Assembly: GCA_011371465.1 (NCBI GenBank)
Contig: DRQL01000051.1
Span: forward strand, 1 to 30,327
Source of the DNA: Gammaproteobacteria bacterium
GTDB taxonomy: Bacteria; Pseudomonadota; Gammaproteobacteria; DSM-19610
Length of the DNA stretch: 30,327 bases
Direction: 5' to 3'
The notes under the pieces are model-generated. The model worked only from the letters and a program-made list of their open reading frames with translations. It searched no databases and was not told where the DNA came from. Both the position numbers and the translations under genes were made by a program. Shown piece after piece: positions 29,861 to 30,327 of the stretch; positions within the stretch are counted from its first letter, which is position 1; the number at the start of each line of letters is the position of its first letter.

Positions 29861-30300
29861 CACAGGAACGGGAAACCGGCGCCACCTATATACGCGAACT
29901 GCCTGCCGATGCGAAGTTGCTGCACCGCGCTGAATACGTGATGCGCTGGGGGGATATGGATGCCTTCGGGCACCTCAACAACGCGGTGTACTTTACGTAC
30001 TTTGAGCAGGCGCGCGTGGACTGGTTGCATTCGCTGAACGCCGGTCACACGCTGGTGCTCGCCAATATTTCCTGCACCTTCCTGAAAGCACTGAAATACC
30101 CGGCAAGGCTGCTGGTGCGCCTGTACGCGGGCACACCCGGGCGCAGCAGCCTGCCTACCTACTACGCGCTCTGTGACAGTCGCGCACCGGATGAGCTCTG
30201 CGCCCTGGCGCATGGAACCATAGTCTGGTTTGACCACGCGGCGGGGCATTCTGTGGAAATCCCCGAAGTGGTACGCAAGTGCCTGTCCAATAGCGGATAG
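29857..30300 (+). CDS. 4-hydroxybenzoyl-CoA thioesterase-like (hot-dog fold) acyl-CoA thioesterase
   Basis: This 147-aa single hot-dog-fold protein has the signature RWGDMDAFGHLNNAVYFTYF. Asp35 stands at the position of the catalytic aspartate of YbgC/FadM-type acyl-CoA thioesterases, and FEQARVDWL follows. The rest is the expected antiparallel sheet (LVLANISCTFLKALKYP, ALAHGTIVWFD). It would hydrolyse an acyl-CoA; chain length is not readable. The ATG overlaps the transporter stop as ATGA, and this choice gives a family-typical length. The longer frame from 29779 is the shadow of the transporter gene. It is the last gene of the tetR operon in the window; 27 nt without features follow. Confidence 0.9.
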   Translation: MTQERETGATYIRELPADAKLLHRAEYVMRWGDMDAFGHLNNAVYFTYFEQARVDWLHSLNAGHTLVLANISCTFLKALKYPARLLVRLYAGTPGRSSLPTYYALCDSRAPDELCALAHGTIVWFDHAAGHSVEIPEVVRKCLSNSG

Positions 30301-30327
30301 TCCAGTTCCGGCCGGCCAATAGTCTGC

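Noticed and set aside
28580..29863. Minus-strand frame of about 427 codons opposite the Nramp-like gene
   Set aside because: His/Gln-rich low-complexity shadow of a transmembrane protein; no motif.
1..30327. CRISPR arrays, tRNA or rRNA genes, transposase genes
   Set aside because: No regularly spaced direct repeats, no cloverleaf or rRNA-like segments and no transposase frames were seen on either strand by eye.

Overview
The window looks like the chromosome of a free-living gammaproteobacterium, probably outside Enterobacterales. Three things point that way. Coding DNA is GC-rich from about position 1330 onward. The order polA - noncoding gap - engB - cytochrome c4 - dsbA - EEP nuclease - GGDEF protein matches the Pseudomonas-type arrangement as I remember it. 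Proteobacterial families such as RsmJ, the YcgN-type cysteine cluster protein, LplT, DUF2782 and the DUF6502/DUF5666 pair are also present. No rRNA, tRNA, CRISPR array, transposase or integrase gene was found. I cannot name the genus.

Region 1-1360 is AT-richer and looks acquired. It holds the 3' end of a probable chemotaxis-receptor-like ORF, a well-formed integron attC-like palindrome (474-534), and a pyridoxamine-oxidase-fold gene that starts 19 nt after it, as a gene cassette would. Positions 1361-2535 carry two unrecognised plus-strand genes. From 5927 down to 2546 a minus-strand operon encodes a SpoIIE-type phosphatase, RsmJ, a YcgN-type protein and the lysophospholipid transporter LplT.

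uvrD (6146-8311) reads away from that operon. It converges on nhaA (8429-9607) with a REPIN-like inverted pair of REP hairpins between them. Next come a 960-aa membrane/PAS/PAS/GGDEF/EAL c-di-GMP protein on the minus strand, and a TRAP transporter whose receptor gene (dctP, plus) converges on its permease genes (dctQM, minus) with overlapping stop codons. A DUF2782 gene diverges from polA.

The most interesting stretch is the gene-free interval after polA (19088-19456). It occupies the locus of the enterobacterial Spot 42 and pseudomonad ErsA small RNAs. It has promoter-like boxes, a long-range closing helix, several GGA hairpins, pyrimidine-rich anti-Shine-Dalgarno-like segments and a strong intrinsic terminator. 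I read it as a regulatory RNA of about 210 nt.

Downstream are engB (minus), cytochrome c4 with its own promoter and terminator, and a dsbA - acetolactate synthase - EEP nuclease - GGDEF run. The catabolic-type acetolactate synthase is the odd member of that run. The right end has a DUF6502-DUF5666 operon under a probable leaderless, operator-controlled promoter. It diverges from a translationally coupled TetR - Nramp-like transporter - thioesterase operon whose transporter lacks the classical metal-binding motifs. Several genes (uvrD, nhaA, the DUF6502 gene, tetR) have a -10 box only 6-8 nt before the start codon and no Shine-Dalgarno sequence, which suggests leaderless mRNAs.
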